A program made the position numbers and the translations under genes. From Halapricum desulfuricans (GTDB lineage Archaea > Halobacteriota > Halobacteria > Halobacteriales > Haloarculaceae), in assembly GCF_017094525.1 (NCBI RefSeq), contig NZ_CP064788.1:1349030-1413029 (forward strand): 64,000 nucleotides of DNA, read 5' to 3'. Below, one piece after another: positions 41,086 to 48,375 of the stretch (its first letter is position 1; each line of letters begins with the position of its first letter). The notes below the pieces were generated by a model. The model did not search any database and had not been told where the DNA came from. It was given only the letters and a program-made list of their open reading frames with translations.

Positions 41086-41168
41086 TCCGTATCCAGTATT
41101 TCAGAACGGCGAAACGTCCGGAATCGAACACCCTCCGACCCCACTTTCGTCGCTTCGCGCCGAAATAA
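41082..41168 (+). CDS. Short ORF running through attR (28 codons here, 44 in the circle)
   Basis: The ATG at 41082 overlaps the int stop. In the integrated state it reads MIRIQYFRTAKRPESNTLRP, then host-encoded HFRRFAPK to the stop at 41168. If attR is joined to attL, the frame continues after 'TLRPH' into 29146-29217 (CDYHSILSFLRGVSRNHPAG, WSA) and stops so that its TGA overlaps the GTG at 29214. The coupling on both sides is the support; the peptide itself has no known motif. Confidence 0.5.
   Translation: MIRIQYFRTAKRPESNTLRPHFRRFAPK
41131..41145 (+). other. attR of the provirus
   Basis: An exact second copy of CCCTCCGACCCCACT, lying 46 bases after the int stop. Beyond it the host sequence resumes with a relic gene and no tRNA structure. 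Confidence 0.85.
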
Positions 41169-41380
41169 ACTGTTACAGAGCCGCTATTGCCGGTTTACGA
41201 ATCGGGTAATCGAGATTTCACACCCGGATTTGTAACGATATATTTCGGCCCCGTTGCCGTATGGCGGTATTCAAGATTCCACTTCCGGCAATATTACCAC
41301 CTTCGTTGTCGGCAAGGCCCAGCCGCGGGAATCCATTCGTGGCGAGAACCTGGCGCGCGTCAGGCGAGAACACGAAGGGC

Positions 41381-41566
41381 ATGCTGACGTTTCTCGCAGA
41401 TGAGATCAGGCGGGAGACGTACGTTAACCTGATGGACCAGTACCGGCCACGTTACCGGGTACGGACGGACTCGCGATACGAGGAGATCGGCCGGCGAGTG
41501 CGGTCAGAGGAGTTCCGGGAATGTGACAGCGTACGCGCGCGCGAACTCGGGCTCCGGTTGGCCTGA
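41381..41566 (+). pseudogene. C-terminal relic of a radical SAM (PflA-like) protein
   Basis: The frame ends with 'MLTFLADEIRRETYVNLMDQ', 'YRPRYRVRTDSRYEEIGRRV', 'RSEEFRECDSVRARELGLRL'. 'TYVN.MDQYRP.Y' followed by 'Y.EI.RR....E...A...A.ELGL' is the C-terminal end of PflA-like radical SAM proteins. The CxxxCxxC cluster and the first roughly 230 residues are missing. The open frame extends back to an ATG at 41261, but that part looks non-coding. I read it as a decayed tail; 41169-41380 holds nothing else. Confidence 0.5.
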
Positions 41567-41598
41567 CGGGACGCCGGTCGGCCTGACGAGGAAGTCCC

Positions 41599-41681
41599 AT
41601 AGTGGTTGCTGTAACGATCTATCAGTGTGACCGCATCGACTGCGTGCGGTCAACCCGGAACAGACGTACAGCAACCATCAT
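41599..41681. repeat. Palindromic element, copy D2 (83 bp), abutting a stop codon
   Basis: The arms ATAGTGGTTGCTGTA and TACAGCAACCATCAT pair with few mismatches. The inner hairpin pairs GACCGCA with TGCGGTC. Its last base (41681) is the last base of the stop codon of the minus-strand gene 41681-42205, just as copy A2 does for crtB. Confidence 0.82.
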
Positions 41682-42205
41682 CAATGGAGCGTCCCCTCGC
41701 GAACGTCGTCGTCGTAGGCGAACAGAGCGTAGCCGACCTCGGCGACGGCATGGTCAGTCTCTGTGGCGATCTCCCGGATCGGTTCGAGCATCGTCACGTA
41801 GTCGGCAGCGTCGAACGATTCTCTGCGGCCGTCAAGGTAGCCGAGGCGGTCGAGACTCGCCCAGACGCGCGTGTCGACGACGGCGTGGCGGTCGGGATCG
41901 AGGGCCGTCAGCACCGCTGAGGCCGTTGGAGCTTTAAAGCCGCTGAGCCCGGTCAACAGCTGGATCTTCGAGAAGTCGCCGTCGACGGCGAGGACGTTCG
42001 CCGTGACTTCGCGGCACCGTTCGGGTGGGTTCGACTCGACGTGATAGGCGCTTCTGGTCGAGTTCTCGTAGGCCAGTTCGTGCAGCTGGTCGCGGGTGAG
42101 ATGACCCTGTTCGCGGTAGGCAGCACCGATCTCTTCGAGGCGTTCCGGGAGCACTCCCTGCGTCTGTTCGTAGGCGTCGAGATACGTGTCGACGAGTTCG
42201 TTCAC
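41681..42205 (-). CDS. Helix-hairpin-helix protein, DNA-glycosylase-like
   Basis: A 174-residue protein from a GTG at 42205 (MNELVDTYLDAYEQTQGVLP). The core 'FSKIQLLTGLSGFKAPTASA', 'VLTALDPDRHAVVDTRVWAS' resembles the HhH-GPD fold of base-excision glycosylases, with an Asp (in 'AVVDTRVW') where the catalytic Asp would lie. No 4Fe-4S cysteines are present. DNA repair is plausible. The frame beyond 42205 runs into copy D3 and is rejected. Confidence 0.6.
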   Translation of the reverse strand: MNELVDTYLDAYEQTQGVLPERLEEIGAAYREQGHLTRDQLHELAYENSTRSAYHVESNPPERCREVTANVLAVDGDFSKIQLLTGLSGFKAPTASAVLTALDPDRHAVVDTRVWASLDRLGYLDGRRESFDAADYVTMLEPIREIATETDHAVAEVGYALFAYDDDVREGTLH

Positions 42206-42234
42206 GGTACTCGTCTTGTGGCCGGGCTGACTTG

Positions 42235-42314
42235 ATAGTGACCGTTGTACCGGTTTGCCGGTGTGACCGCGCGATTGCGTGGTCAACCCGGAACAGACGT
42301 AGAGCAACTACGAT
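42235..42314. repeat. Palindromic element, copy D3 (80 bp)
   Basis: The left arm ATAGTGACCGTTGTACC is followed by an inner hairpin (GACCGCGCG, loop, CGTGGTC). The right half carries the shared block CAACCCGGAACAGACGTA and ends GAGCAACTACGAT. It lies 30 bases upstream of the GTG of the glycosylase-like gene, so D2 and D3 flank that gene as direct repeats. The next stretch to 42497 holds a T-arm-like fragment (GGGGTTCAAATCC near 42428) and no gene. Confidence 0.78.
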
Positions 42315-42497
42315 TAGTGATCTCCGCTCGCATTGAGACCAGTCCGCTTACACTCGCAGGAACCAGCGGAAGACGTTCCGGGTGTACGGCCTCACTGCGC
42401 TCGGCCGTTCCGGGGCTGCGACTTCCAGGGGTTCAAATCCTGCGAACGAAGCGAGCGGGAAGTCGGCGAGGGAATGAGACGAACGGAGTGGGTCGAA

Positions 42498-42569
42498 TGG
42501 ACTCGCCGGGATTTGAACCCGGGGCCTCTCCCATGCCAAGGGAGTGATCTACCGCTGATCTACGAGCCC
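42498..42569 (-). tRNA. tRNA-Ala (anticodon GGC)
   Basis: A 72-base class I tRNA on the minus strand. Acceptor arms GGGCTCG and CGAGTCC pair with one G-T. The anticodon arm is CTCCC-TTGGCAT-GGGAG, giving GGC. The T-arm is CCGGGTTCAAATCCCGG and the discriminator A is at 42498. A TATA-like GTTTAAGAATT lies about 30 bases upstream on the minus strand. Confidence 0.95.
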
Positions 42570-42723
42570 GCGGTGCACTCGGTCATACCCGAGGGGAATT
42601 CTTAAACCCATCGAACCGCGTCGCCGACGCAACCGATCGATCGGTGTTCATCCGGTAATGCTCCCGAACGGTAAGTCAATGTCGCCACTCGGACGTGCGA
42701 AAAACGAAGGAAGTTGCACCGAC

Positions 42724-43335
42724 TTACTCGATTCGGCTGACGACTTTCTCGTACTGTTCGGCGACGTTGTCCCAGTCGACGACCTCGAAGAAGGCGTCGA
42801 TGAAGCTGCCGCGGTCCGGGCCGTAATCGTAGTAGTAAGAGTGTTCCCAGACGTCAAGCGCCAGGATCGGGTGGGAACCCCACAGCGCGCCCTGGTCGTG
42901 CTTGTCGACGACGAGGTTACGCAGTTGCTTGGCGACGGGGTCGTACACCAGCAGCGCCCAGCCACCGGCCGCGCCCGCAGCGGCTTCGAACTCGCCTTTC
43001 CAGCCCTCGTAGGAGCCGAAGTCCTCCTCGATGCGCTCGCGCAACGCACCGTCGGGCTCGCCACCGCCGTTGGGATCCATGTTCTCCCAGAACAGCGTGT
43101 GCAGGTAGTGACCGCTACCGTTGTGGGTGACGTTGCGGATCGCACCCGCCGACGTGCCGAACTCGCCGGCTTCGCGGTTCTCCGCGAGCGTCTTCTCGGC
43201 GCTTTCGAGGCCGTTGACGTATCCCTGATGATGGGTGTCGTGGTGCCAGGTCAGCACCTGCTCGGAGATGTGCGGCTCCAGCGCGTCGTAGTCGTACGGA
43301 AGCGGGGGCAGGTCGGGCTCTGAATGTTCGCTCAT
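42724..43335 (-). CDS. sod: Superoxide dismutase (Mn/Fe type)
   Basis: A 203-residue enzyme. Metal ligands are visible in 'WHHDTHHQGYVNG' (first His), 'GSGHYLHTLFWENM' (second His) and 'ALDVWEHSYYYDYG' (Asp and His). It starts MSEHSEPDLPPLPYDYDALE. It converts superoxide to peroxide and oxygen in the cytoplasm. The length and residues match haloarchaeal Mn-type enzymes. Confidence 0.96.
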   Translation of the reverse strand: MSEHSEPDLPPLPYDYDALEPHISEQVLTWHHDTHHQGYVNGLESAEKTLAENREAGEFGTSAGAIRNVTHNGSGHYLHTLFWENMDPNGGGEPDGALRERIEEDFGSYEGWKGEFEAAAGAAGGWALLVYDPVAKQLRNLVVDKHDQGALWGSHPILALDVWEHSYYYDYGPDRGSFIDAFFEVVDWDNVAEQYEKVVSRIE

Positions 43336-43495
43336 CGGTGTATCACCGTCTATACCATCGGCTGGTTACCTGTTAAGCTTTGAGGAACCGTTCGGTAACA
43401 CATCACAAGAAATGCAGTGCAGGGCGGCGGCCGTCACGCCGTCGCTGAGCAGGACGATCGTCACGTCTTTTCGCTGCCGGCACGACAGACTGGCT

Positions 43496-44251
43496 ATGGA
43501 CGTGACATTTCTCGGGACGGGGAGCGCGATGCCGGCCGACAATCGGTTCCAGACGGGACTGCTACTGGAGGCGGGGTCCGATCGGCTATTGGTCGACTGT
43601 GGTAGCGGCGTCCTGCACGCGCTCCAGCGGACCGAAGCGGGGTACGAGGACGTCGATACGGTGCTGTTGACCCACCACCACCTCGATCACGTCTCCGACC
43701 TGCTGGCCCTGCTGAAGGCTCGATGGCTCGCCGGGGAGGACTCGCTCGCCGTCGCCGGTCCGCCCGGCACGTCGGCACTCGTGGACGGACTGCTCGATGT
43801 CTACGAGTATCTCGACGGGCGAATCGAGCTTGCGGTCCGGGACTTGACGGGCGAGCCGTTCTCGCTTGCCGGGTTCGACGGTCGCACGCTCGAGACCCGC
43901 CACTCGATGCAGTGTTTCGCGTACCGGCTCACCCATCCCGAAAGCGACGCCACGTTCGTCTTCAGCGGCGACAGCGCGGCCTCGCGCGACCTGCTCGCGT
44001 TCGCCGACGGAGCCGACGTGCTCGTCCACGACTGCTCGTTTCCCGACAGCGTCGAGACGGACACTCACGCAACGCCGACGAAACTGGGGCGCGCACTGCG
44101 AGACGCCGGGGCCGAATTCGGACGCGTCTACCTGACGCATCTCTACCCGCACACGGACGGCAACCACGAAGCGATGCTCGAGACGATCGGCGAGTACTAC
44201 GACGGCGAGGTTCAGTTCGCCGCCGAGGGAACGACAGTCAGCCTCGACTAG
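43496..44251 (+). CDS. RNase Z-like metallo-beta-lactamase-fold hydrolase
   Basis: A 251-residue protein starting MDVTFLGTGSAMPADNRFQT. The metal-binding motif is 'LLTHHHLDHVSDL', with further ligands in 'FSGDSAAS' (Asp) and 'YLTHLYPHTDG' (His). The start 'TFLGTG' is typical of the RNase Z/arylsulfatase-like branch. It is shorter than true tRNase Z (about 310) and lacks a clear exosite arm, so the substrate is open. Its stop overlaps the convergent kinase gene by 4 bases. Confidence 0.8.
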   Translation: MDVTFLGTGSAMPADNRFQTGLLLEAGSDRLLVDCGSGVLHALQRTEAGYEDVDTVLLTHHHLDHVSDLLALLKARWLAGEDSLAVAGPPGTSALVDGLLDVYEYLDGRIELAVRDLTGEPFSLAGFDGRTLETRHSMQCFAYRLTHPESDATFVFSGDSAASRDLLAFADGADVLVHDCSFPDSVETDTHATPTKLGRALRDAGAEFGRVYLTHLYPHTDGNHEAMLETIGEYYDGEVQFAAEGTTVSLD

Positions 44252-45465
44252 ACGCGCTGTAACGAGAGTCTGAACTCCGCACCGCCGCTTTCGCTGTCGG
44301 CCACGTCGACCGACCCGCCGTACGATTCAGTCAGCGCGCGGACGAATCCCAGCCCGAGTCCCGTCCCACTGCTGTCGGGCCCCTTCTCGCCCATCTTGAA
44401 CAGGTCGTCACGAACTTCTTCGGGGATGCCACTGCCGTCGTCTGCGACCACCACGGTCACGTTCGACGGCGTCGCTTCGACGGACATCGAAACCGTGACC
44501 GCGCTCTCGTTGTGGACAGCCGCGTTCGACAGCACGTTCTGGAAGACCGAATCCAGCAGGTCGCCGCCGTAGATCCGATATTCGAACGCTGTCGGGTCGA
44601 ACTCGACGGTCAGCGATTCGTATTGTGACCGGACAGTTTCGACGACGCTTTCAAGCACGGCATCGAGGTCGCGAGGCTGGGGTTCCGCTTCGGCTTCGAG
44701 CGTGGAAACGAGGTCCCCGACACGCTGGATGAGGTCGTTGGAACTCCGGGCTGCACGGTCGATTTTCTCCGCATATTGCTCGTGTTCCCCGTCGAGTTCC
44801 TCGGCGAGTATATCAGCGAATCCAGTGATGACTTGCAGGTCGTTGCCGAGGTCGTGACGCAACAACCGGTCATAAAGCTCGATCATTTCCTTGCGCTTGG
44901 CGAGGTCGGTGCGCGCCCGTTCGAGTTGCTGGCGCGACCGGATGTTGCTGATCGCGGTCGCGGCATGTGACGCGAGCATCTCCAGCGGCGTGGCGTAGCG
45001 GTCGCCGACGTTTTCGTCACTGGTCGTCCTGACGACGAGCACGACCACCACGTCCTCGACGATCGCAGCCGGCACGGCCAGCGCCGCTCCGACTTCCGAA
45101 CCGTCGCGGACACTGGCCACCTGGCCGGTTTCGATCGTCGTCTCGCCGGACTCGACGGCCGCTCGCGCGATTGCGCCCGGTTCATCCCCAGCACTGTAGC
45201 CCGGATGTGTGCTCTCTTTGATCGCGGGTTCGCCCTCCCGGACTTCGACGAACGTCGTCGACTCGAAGTCAAACAGCAACGAGACTGCCTCGATGGTCAG
45301 CGAGACGACCTCTTCGACCGTTTCACAACTGTTGAGTGCCTGCCCGTAGTTGTTCAGGTCGGCGACCTGCCGGGCGAATTCCGGCTGTTCTTCGAATGAC
45401 ATCTGTCCGGAGATCGATCCAATTGTTCCGATATCGACGTATGACGACAAAATCGTTTCGGTCAC
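44248..45465 (-). CDS. GAF-domain sensor histidine kinase
   Basis: A 405-residue cytoplasmic kinase. A GAF domain (about residues 45-190, 'FDFESTTFVEVREGEPAIKE', 'GAALAVPAAIVEDVVVVLVV') is followed by a phospho-acceptor helix with His in 'YDRLLRHDLGNDLQVITGFA' and a HATPase domain with 'VFQNVLSNAAVHN' (N box), 'DDGSGIPEE' (G1) and 'GTGLGLGFVRAL' (G2). No membrane segment is seen, so it probably senses an internal signal. An internal ATG at 45402 (MSFEEQPEFARQV) is an equally good start. No response regulator is adjacent. Confidence 0.88.
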   Translation of the reverse strand: MTETILSSYVDIGTIGSISGQMSFEEQPEFARQVADLNNYGQALNSCETVEEVVSLTIEAVSLLFDFESTTFVEVREGEPAIKESTHPGYSAGDEPGAIARAAVESGETTIETGQVASVRDGSEVGAALAVPAAIVEDVVVVLVVRTTSDENVGDRYATPLEMLASHAATAISNIRSRQQLERARTDLAKRKEMIELYDRLLRHDLGNDLQVITGFADILAEELDGEHEQYAEKIDRAARSSNDLIQRVGDLVSTLEAEAEPQPRDLDAVLESVVETVRSQYESLTVEFDPTAFEYRIYGGDLLDSVFQNVLSNAAVHNESAVTVSMSVEATPSNVTVVVADDGSGIPEEVRDDLFKMGEKGPDSSGTGLGLGFVRALTESYGGSVDVADSESGGAEFRLSLQRV

Positions 45466-45504
45466 ACCGATTGCCGGTAGCGAGGCAAACGCCCCCCGGT
45501 GATG

Positions 45505-46572
45505 TCAGGAGATCCGATATCTGAGCAGCGCGGCGATCCCGCCGAGGTTCGAGAGTTGCTGGCCCGGATCGAACTCGCTGGAAAAGATCGTCACGTCCCC
45601 GCCTTTCTGTTCGGTCGTCTCGATGATCCGATCGGCGTCGAGATCCCACTGGCTCTCGCCGGATCGTTCGGCCCGGAGGTGTTCGTCGAGCACGAGCAGG
45701 TGTTCGATCGCGCCGTAGTCGGCTGCTTCAGCGACCTCGTCCGGGCCGTAGGCGACCGGCTCGTCGGTCGCGATCCGCTCGGTCAGTTCGTCGATGAGCT
45801 CGGCCTCCGCCGCGATCCGGGTCTCCTGCTGAATGTCTTCGACCGCGCCGCGCTTGAGGACCTCGTGGACGCCGCGATCCCCAACTGCGCTGGTATCGAC
45901 GGTCGTGATCGACTCGGCCAGTTCGGGCGCGTTTTCCTCGATGTGGTCCAGCGCGTCCTGCTTGGTGAACCCTGGGCCCGCGAGGACGATCGCGTCGACA
46001 TCGAGGCGACTCAGTACGGCAGTCAGCTCCTCGAACAGTTCCGAGCGCGAGCGGGCGTACTCGCCTTTTCCGGTCGGACCGGCAATGGTTGCGCGCTCTT
46101 CGGTTCCATACTGGGCGATCGTGTGGACGTACGCTTGCCCCTCCTCGACGGTGGCGACTGCGACGTCGGGGTTGTCCGCGGCCTCCGCGGCCGCCTCGAG
46201 GCGGTCGAGCTGATCGGTGTTCCAGACCTTCTCGACGTCGAGTTCGGTGTGTTCCTCGACGTTGATCGTGTGGTGAAGGCCGAGCTGGTCCTCCCGTGAA
46301 CAGTCGGCGATGACCCCGGAGACGCGCAGTCGGTTAGCGAACTTGGCGAACTCAACGTCTTCGACATCCAGTTTGACCCAGAGGTGTTCGCGCTCGCCGC
46401 CGGTGTCCCGGAGTTCCTCGTCGTTGCGCTGGATTCGCCGGGTAGTGTCTCCGGCGACCTGATCGCCCGGGTCGATGATATACGAGAGGTGCCACAGATC
46501 GTCGAGACTCTCGGGGACGACGGTGATCCGCTCGCCCCCGCCCTCGACGGCCTGGCGCTCTGCGATTCGCAT
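45505..46572 (-). CDS. pelA: Pelota, mRNA surveillance and ribosome-rescue factor
   Basis: A 355-residue homologue of Pelota/Dom34. The N-terminal Lsm-like domain shows '[20 protein letters not shown]' and '[20 protein letters not shown]'. The middle eRF1-like domain has '[20 protein letters not shown]', and the C-terminal domain ends '[20 protein letters not shown]', 'AALLRYRIS'. With aEF1A or ABCE1 it releases stalled ribosomes. Three palindromic elements lie directly upstream. Confidence 0.95.
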   Translation of the reverse strand: MRIAERQAVEGGGERITVVPESLDDLWHLSYIIDPGDQVAGDTTRRIQRNDEELRDTGGEREHLWVKLDVEDVEFAKFANRLRVSGVIADCSREDQLGLHHTINVEEHTELDVEKVWNTDQLDRLEAAAEAADNPDVAVATVEEGQAYVHTIAQYGTEERATIAGPTGKGEYARSRSELFEELTAVLSRLDVDAIVLAGPGFTKQDALDHIEENAPELAESITTVDTSAVGDRGVHEVLKRGAVEDIQQETRIAAEAELIDELTERIATDEPVAYGPDEVAEAADYGAIEHLLVLDEHLRAERSGESQWDLDADRIIETTEQKGGDVTIFSSEFDPGQQLSNLGGIAALLRYRIS

Positions 46573-46609
46573 ACCTCCCGTTCCGGTTGGCGTCGGTAAG
46601 TGCCTGCTG

Positions 46610-46689
46610 ATACTGCCGGCTGTAACAAACTGAAGGAATTCGCCACCCCGGGGTGGCGAATATCTTTACGAACTTACAGCCGGCAGTAT
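46610..46689. repeat. Palindromic element, copy C (80 bp)
   Basis: Ends are a perfect 16-bp inverted repeat, ATACTGCCGGCTGTAA with its complement. The centre is a second perfect palindrome ATTCGCCACC-CCGG-GGTGGCGAAT. It is followed after one base by copy B2. The whole region 46573-46974 between pelA and hypC is taken up by elements C, B2, D4 and the hyp promoter and leader. Confidence 0.9.
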
Positions 46690-46690
46690 G

Positions 46691-46769
46691 ATACTGGTGG
46701 CGATACCATTTCGAACTGATCTGGCACGCGGTTGCATCAGATATCTTATGAACGTATCGCCACCGGTAT
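46691..46769. repeat. Palindromic element, copy B2 (79 bp)
   Basis: The arms ATACTGGTGGCGATAC and GTATCGCCACCGGTAT pair with a single mismatch. The interior CATTTCGAACTGATCTGGCAC is shared with B1. It lies one base after copy C and runs directly into partial copy D4. Confidence 0.88.
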
Positions 46770-46833
46770 CAGTTCATTCGCGAGGACGCAGTCGTGCGAT
46801 CGATGCGGAAGGGACGTACAGCGGTCACTATCA
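46770..46833. repeat. Palindromic element, partial copy D4
   Basis: The right half resembles D1-D3 (GCAGTCGTGCG..., GGGACGTACAGCGGTCACTAT). The matching left arm (expected ATAGTGACCGCTGTAC) is missing and B2 lies in its place, as if B2 had replaced or been inserted over the left end. Confidence 0.55.
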
Positions 46834-46876
46834 CAGAGACGACCGTGACGATTTCCAGCCCGTGATAATCGGGGGA

Positions 46877-46886
46877 GTATAAAAGC
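46877..46886 (+). promoter_or_regulatory. TATA box of the hyp operon
   Basis: GTATAAAAGC lies about 95 bases before the hypC start, leaving an untranslated leader of roughly 65-70 bases, longer than for most genes here. Confidence 0.5.
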
Positions 46887-46974
46887 CTGGCCGACCCCTA
46901 CCTCCTGGCAGGAACCCCCACGACCGGGATGGGTGGCATCGCGGACGTGGGACGACCAACACGAGGCGATACCA

Positions 46975-47259
46975 ATGTGTCTAGGCATACCGGGTCAGAT
47001 CACGGAGATCGACGGCGCAGAAGCCACCGCGGAGTTCTGGGACGTCGAGAAGACAGTGCGGATAGACATCGTCGACGAGGACGTCGAGGTCGGCGATTAC
47101 ATCCTCAACCACGCGGGGTTCGCGATCCGGAAGATCCCCGACGAAGAGGTGGAGGAGACCATCGAGATCTACGAGTCGTTCCTCGAGGGCGACGAGGACG
47201 AAGCGCTCGAAGAGATCGGCGGCGAACCCGACGAGCAGCTCGGCATCGGGGGTGATTAG
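46975..47259 (+). CDS. hypC: HypC, hydrogenase maturation chaperone
   Basis: A 94-residue HypC/HupF protein starting with the invariant MCLGIPGQI. Cys2 (after Met removal the N-terminal Cys) carries the Fe(CN)2CO group with HypD. A small beta barrel follows ('DYILNHAGFAIRKIPDEEVE'), then an acidic tail longer than in bacteria. I reject the upstream ATG at 46933 because the family starts at MCLG. First gene of hypC-D-E-A-B; the next start follows the stop directly. Confidence 0.95.
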   Translation: MCLGIPGQITEIDGAEATAEFWDVEKTVRIDIVDEDVEVGDYILNHAGFAIRKIPDEEVEETIEIYESFLEGDEDEALEEIGGEPDEQLGIGGD

Positions 47260-48372
47260 ATGGCCGTCGAGAGCGGCGAACCGGACCTGCAATTCCGCGA
47301 CCCCGAGAAGGCCGAACAGTTGACGGATCGTCTCGAGGCGCTGATGGACGACATCGGCGAGCGCGTGACGATCATGCACGTCTGCGGGAGCCACGAGCAG
47401 GCCATCGCGAAGTACGGCCTGCGGAGTCTCCTGCCCGACGGGCTGACGATTCGGATGGGCCCAGGCTGTCCCGTCTGTGTGACCGACATGCCCGAGGTCG
47501 ACGAGGCGGTCGCGCTCGCCGAGGAGGGCAAAATCGTCGCGACCTACGGGGACATGCTCCGCGTGCCGGGCACCGAGAAGAGTCTCGACGACGCCAAGGC
47601 CGACGGAGCGGACGTGCGCGTCGTCTACTCGGCCAGTGAGGCCGCCGAGATCGCCGAAGAAGAAGACGAGGAGGTCGTCTTTTTCGCGACCGGCTTCGAG
47701 ACGACCGCGGCCCCAACTGCAGCGGTCCTGACCGCCGCTCCGCCGGAGAACTTCTCGATTCTCTCCGCACACAAGTACGTCCCGCCGGCGATGGAGGTCG
47801 TCGCCGAACTGCCGGACACGGACGTTGACGGCTTCCTCGCGGCGGGCCACGCCGCGACAATCACCGGCTACGGCCTCTTCGAGGAGTTCGTCGAGGACTA
47901 CGAGGTGCCGACCGTCGTCGGCGGGTTCGAGCCGATCGACATCCTGTTCGGACTGGCGAAACTGCTCGAGTTCATCCGCGACGACGAACCCGGACTGGCC
48001 AACGCCTACCAGCGGTGTGTCTCCGAGGAAGGGAACGTCCCCGCCAAGGAGACGATGTGGGACGTCTTCGAGACGACGACCGGCGAGTGGCGCGGGATCG
48101 CACAGATCCCCGAAGCGAACCTCGTCTTACGCGAGGAGTACAGCCAGTACGACGCCCGTGGACGGTTCGACATCGACGTCGATACCACCAGCTCCAACCC
48201 GCTGACCGAGGAGTGTCTCTGCGGGGAGATCATGGCCGGCAAGGCCGATCCCGACGACTGTGCCCTGTTCGGCGAAGAGTGTACGCCACAGGACCCCGTC
48301 GGAGCCTGTATGGTCTCGAGCGAAGGACCGTGCAAGATCTGGCTCGAATACGGCGGCCAGCCGGATATCTGA
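47260..48372 (+). CDS. hypD: HypD, hydrogenase maturation Fe-S protein
   Basis: A 370-residue protein. Characteristic motifs are 'IMHVCGSHEQAIAKYGLRSL', 'RMGPGCPVCVTDMPEVDEAV', 'VVFFATGFETTAAPTAAVL' and the C-terminal cysteine-rich 4Fe-4S region ('EECLCGEIMAGKADPDDCAL', 'FGEECTPQDPVGACMVSSEG'). With HypC it forms the scaffold on which the Fe(CN)2CO unit of NiFe hydrogenase is assembled. It begins immediately after hypC. Confidence 0.96.
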   Translation: MAVESGEPDLQFRDPEKAEQLTDRLEALMDDIGERVTIMHVCGSHEQAIAKYGLRSLLPDGLTIRMGPGCPVCVTDMPEVDEAVALAEEGKIVATYGDMLRVPGTEKSLDDAKADGADVRVVYSASEAAEIAEEEDEEVVFFATGFETTAAPTAAVLTAAPPENFSILSAHKYVPPAMEVVAELPDTDVDGFLAAGHAATITGYGLFEEFVEDYEVPTVVGGFEPIDILFGLAKLLEFIRDDEPGLANAYQRCVSEEGNVPAKETMWDVFETTTGEWRGIAQIPEANLVLREEYSQYDARGRFDIDVDTTSSNPLTEECLCGEIMAGKADPDDCALFGEECTPQDPVGACMVSSEGPCKIWLEYGGQPDI

Positions 48373-48375
48373 ATC

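Larger units (their letters stand above)
29132..41145. mobile_element. Pleolipovirus-like provirus integrated in tRNA-Trp (12.0 kb)
   Basis: The element is bounded by the 15-bp direct repeat CCCTCCGACCCCACT at 29132-29146 (3' end of tRNA-Trp) and 41131-41145. The excised circle would be 11,999 bp. It encodes a tyrosine integrase at the right end, a PhiH1-type repressor, a replication-type protein at the left, and a leftward structural block: small membrane protein, signal-peptide protein, spike, two membrane proteins, P-loop ATPase. That block order is the conserved core of pleolipoviruses. Size and the integrase fit temperate members such as SNJ2 (betapleolipoviruses). Confidence 0.88.

Noticed and set aside
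42425-42450. T-arm-like sequence near tRNA-Ala
   Set aside because: GGGGTTCAAATCC resembles a tRNA T-arm, but no acceptor or anticodon arm can be folded around it; possibly a decayed att copy.
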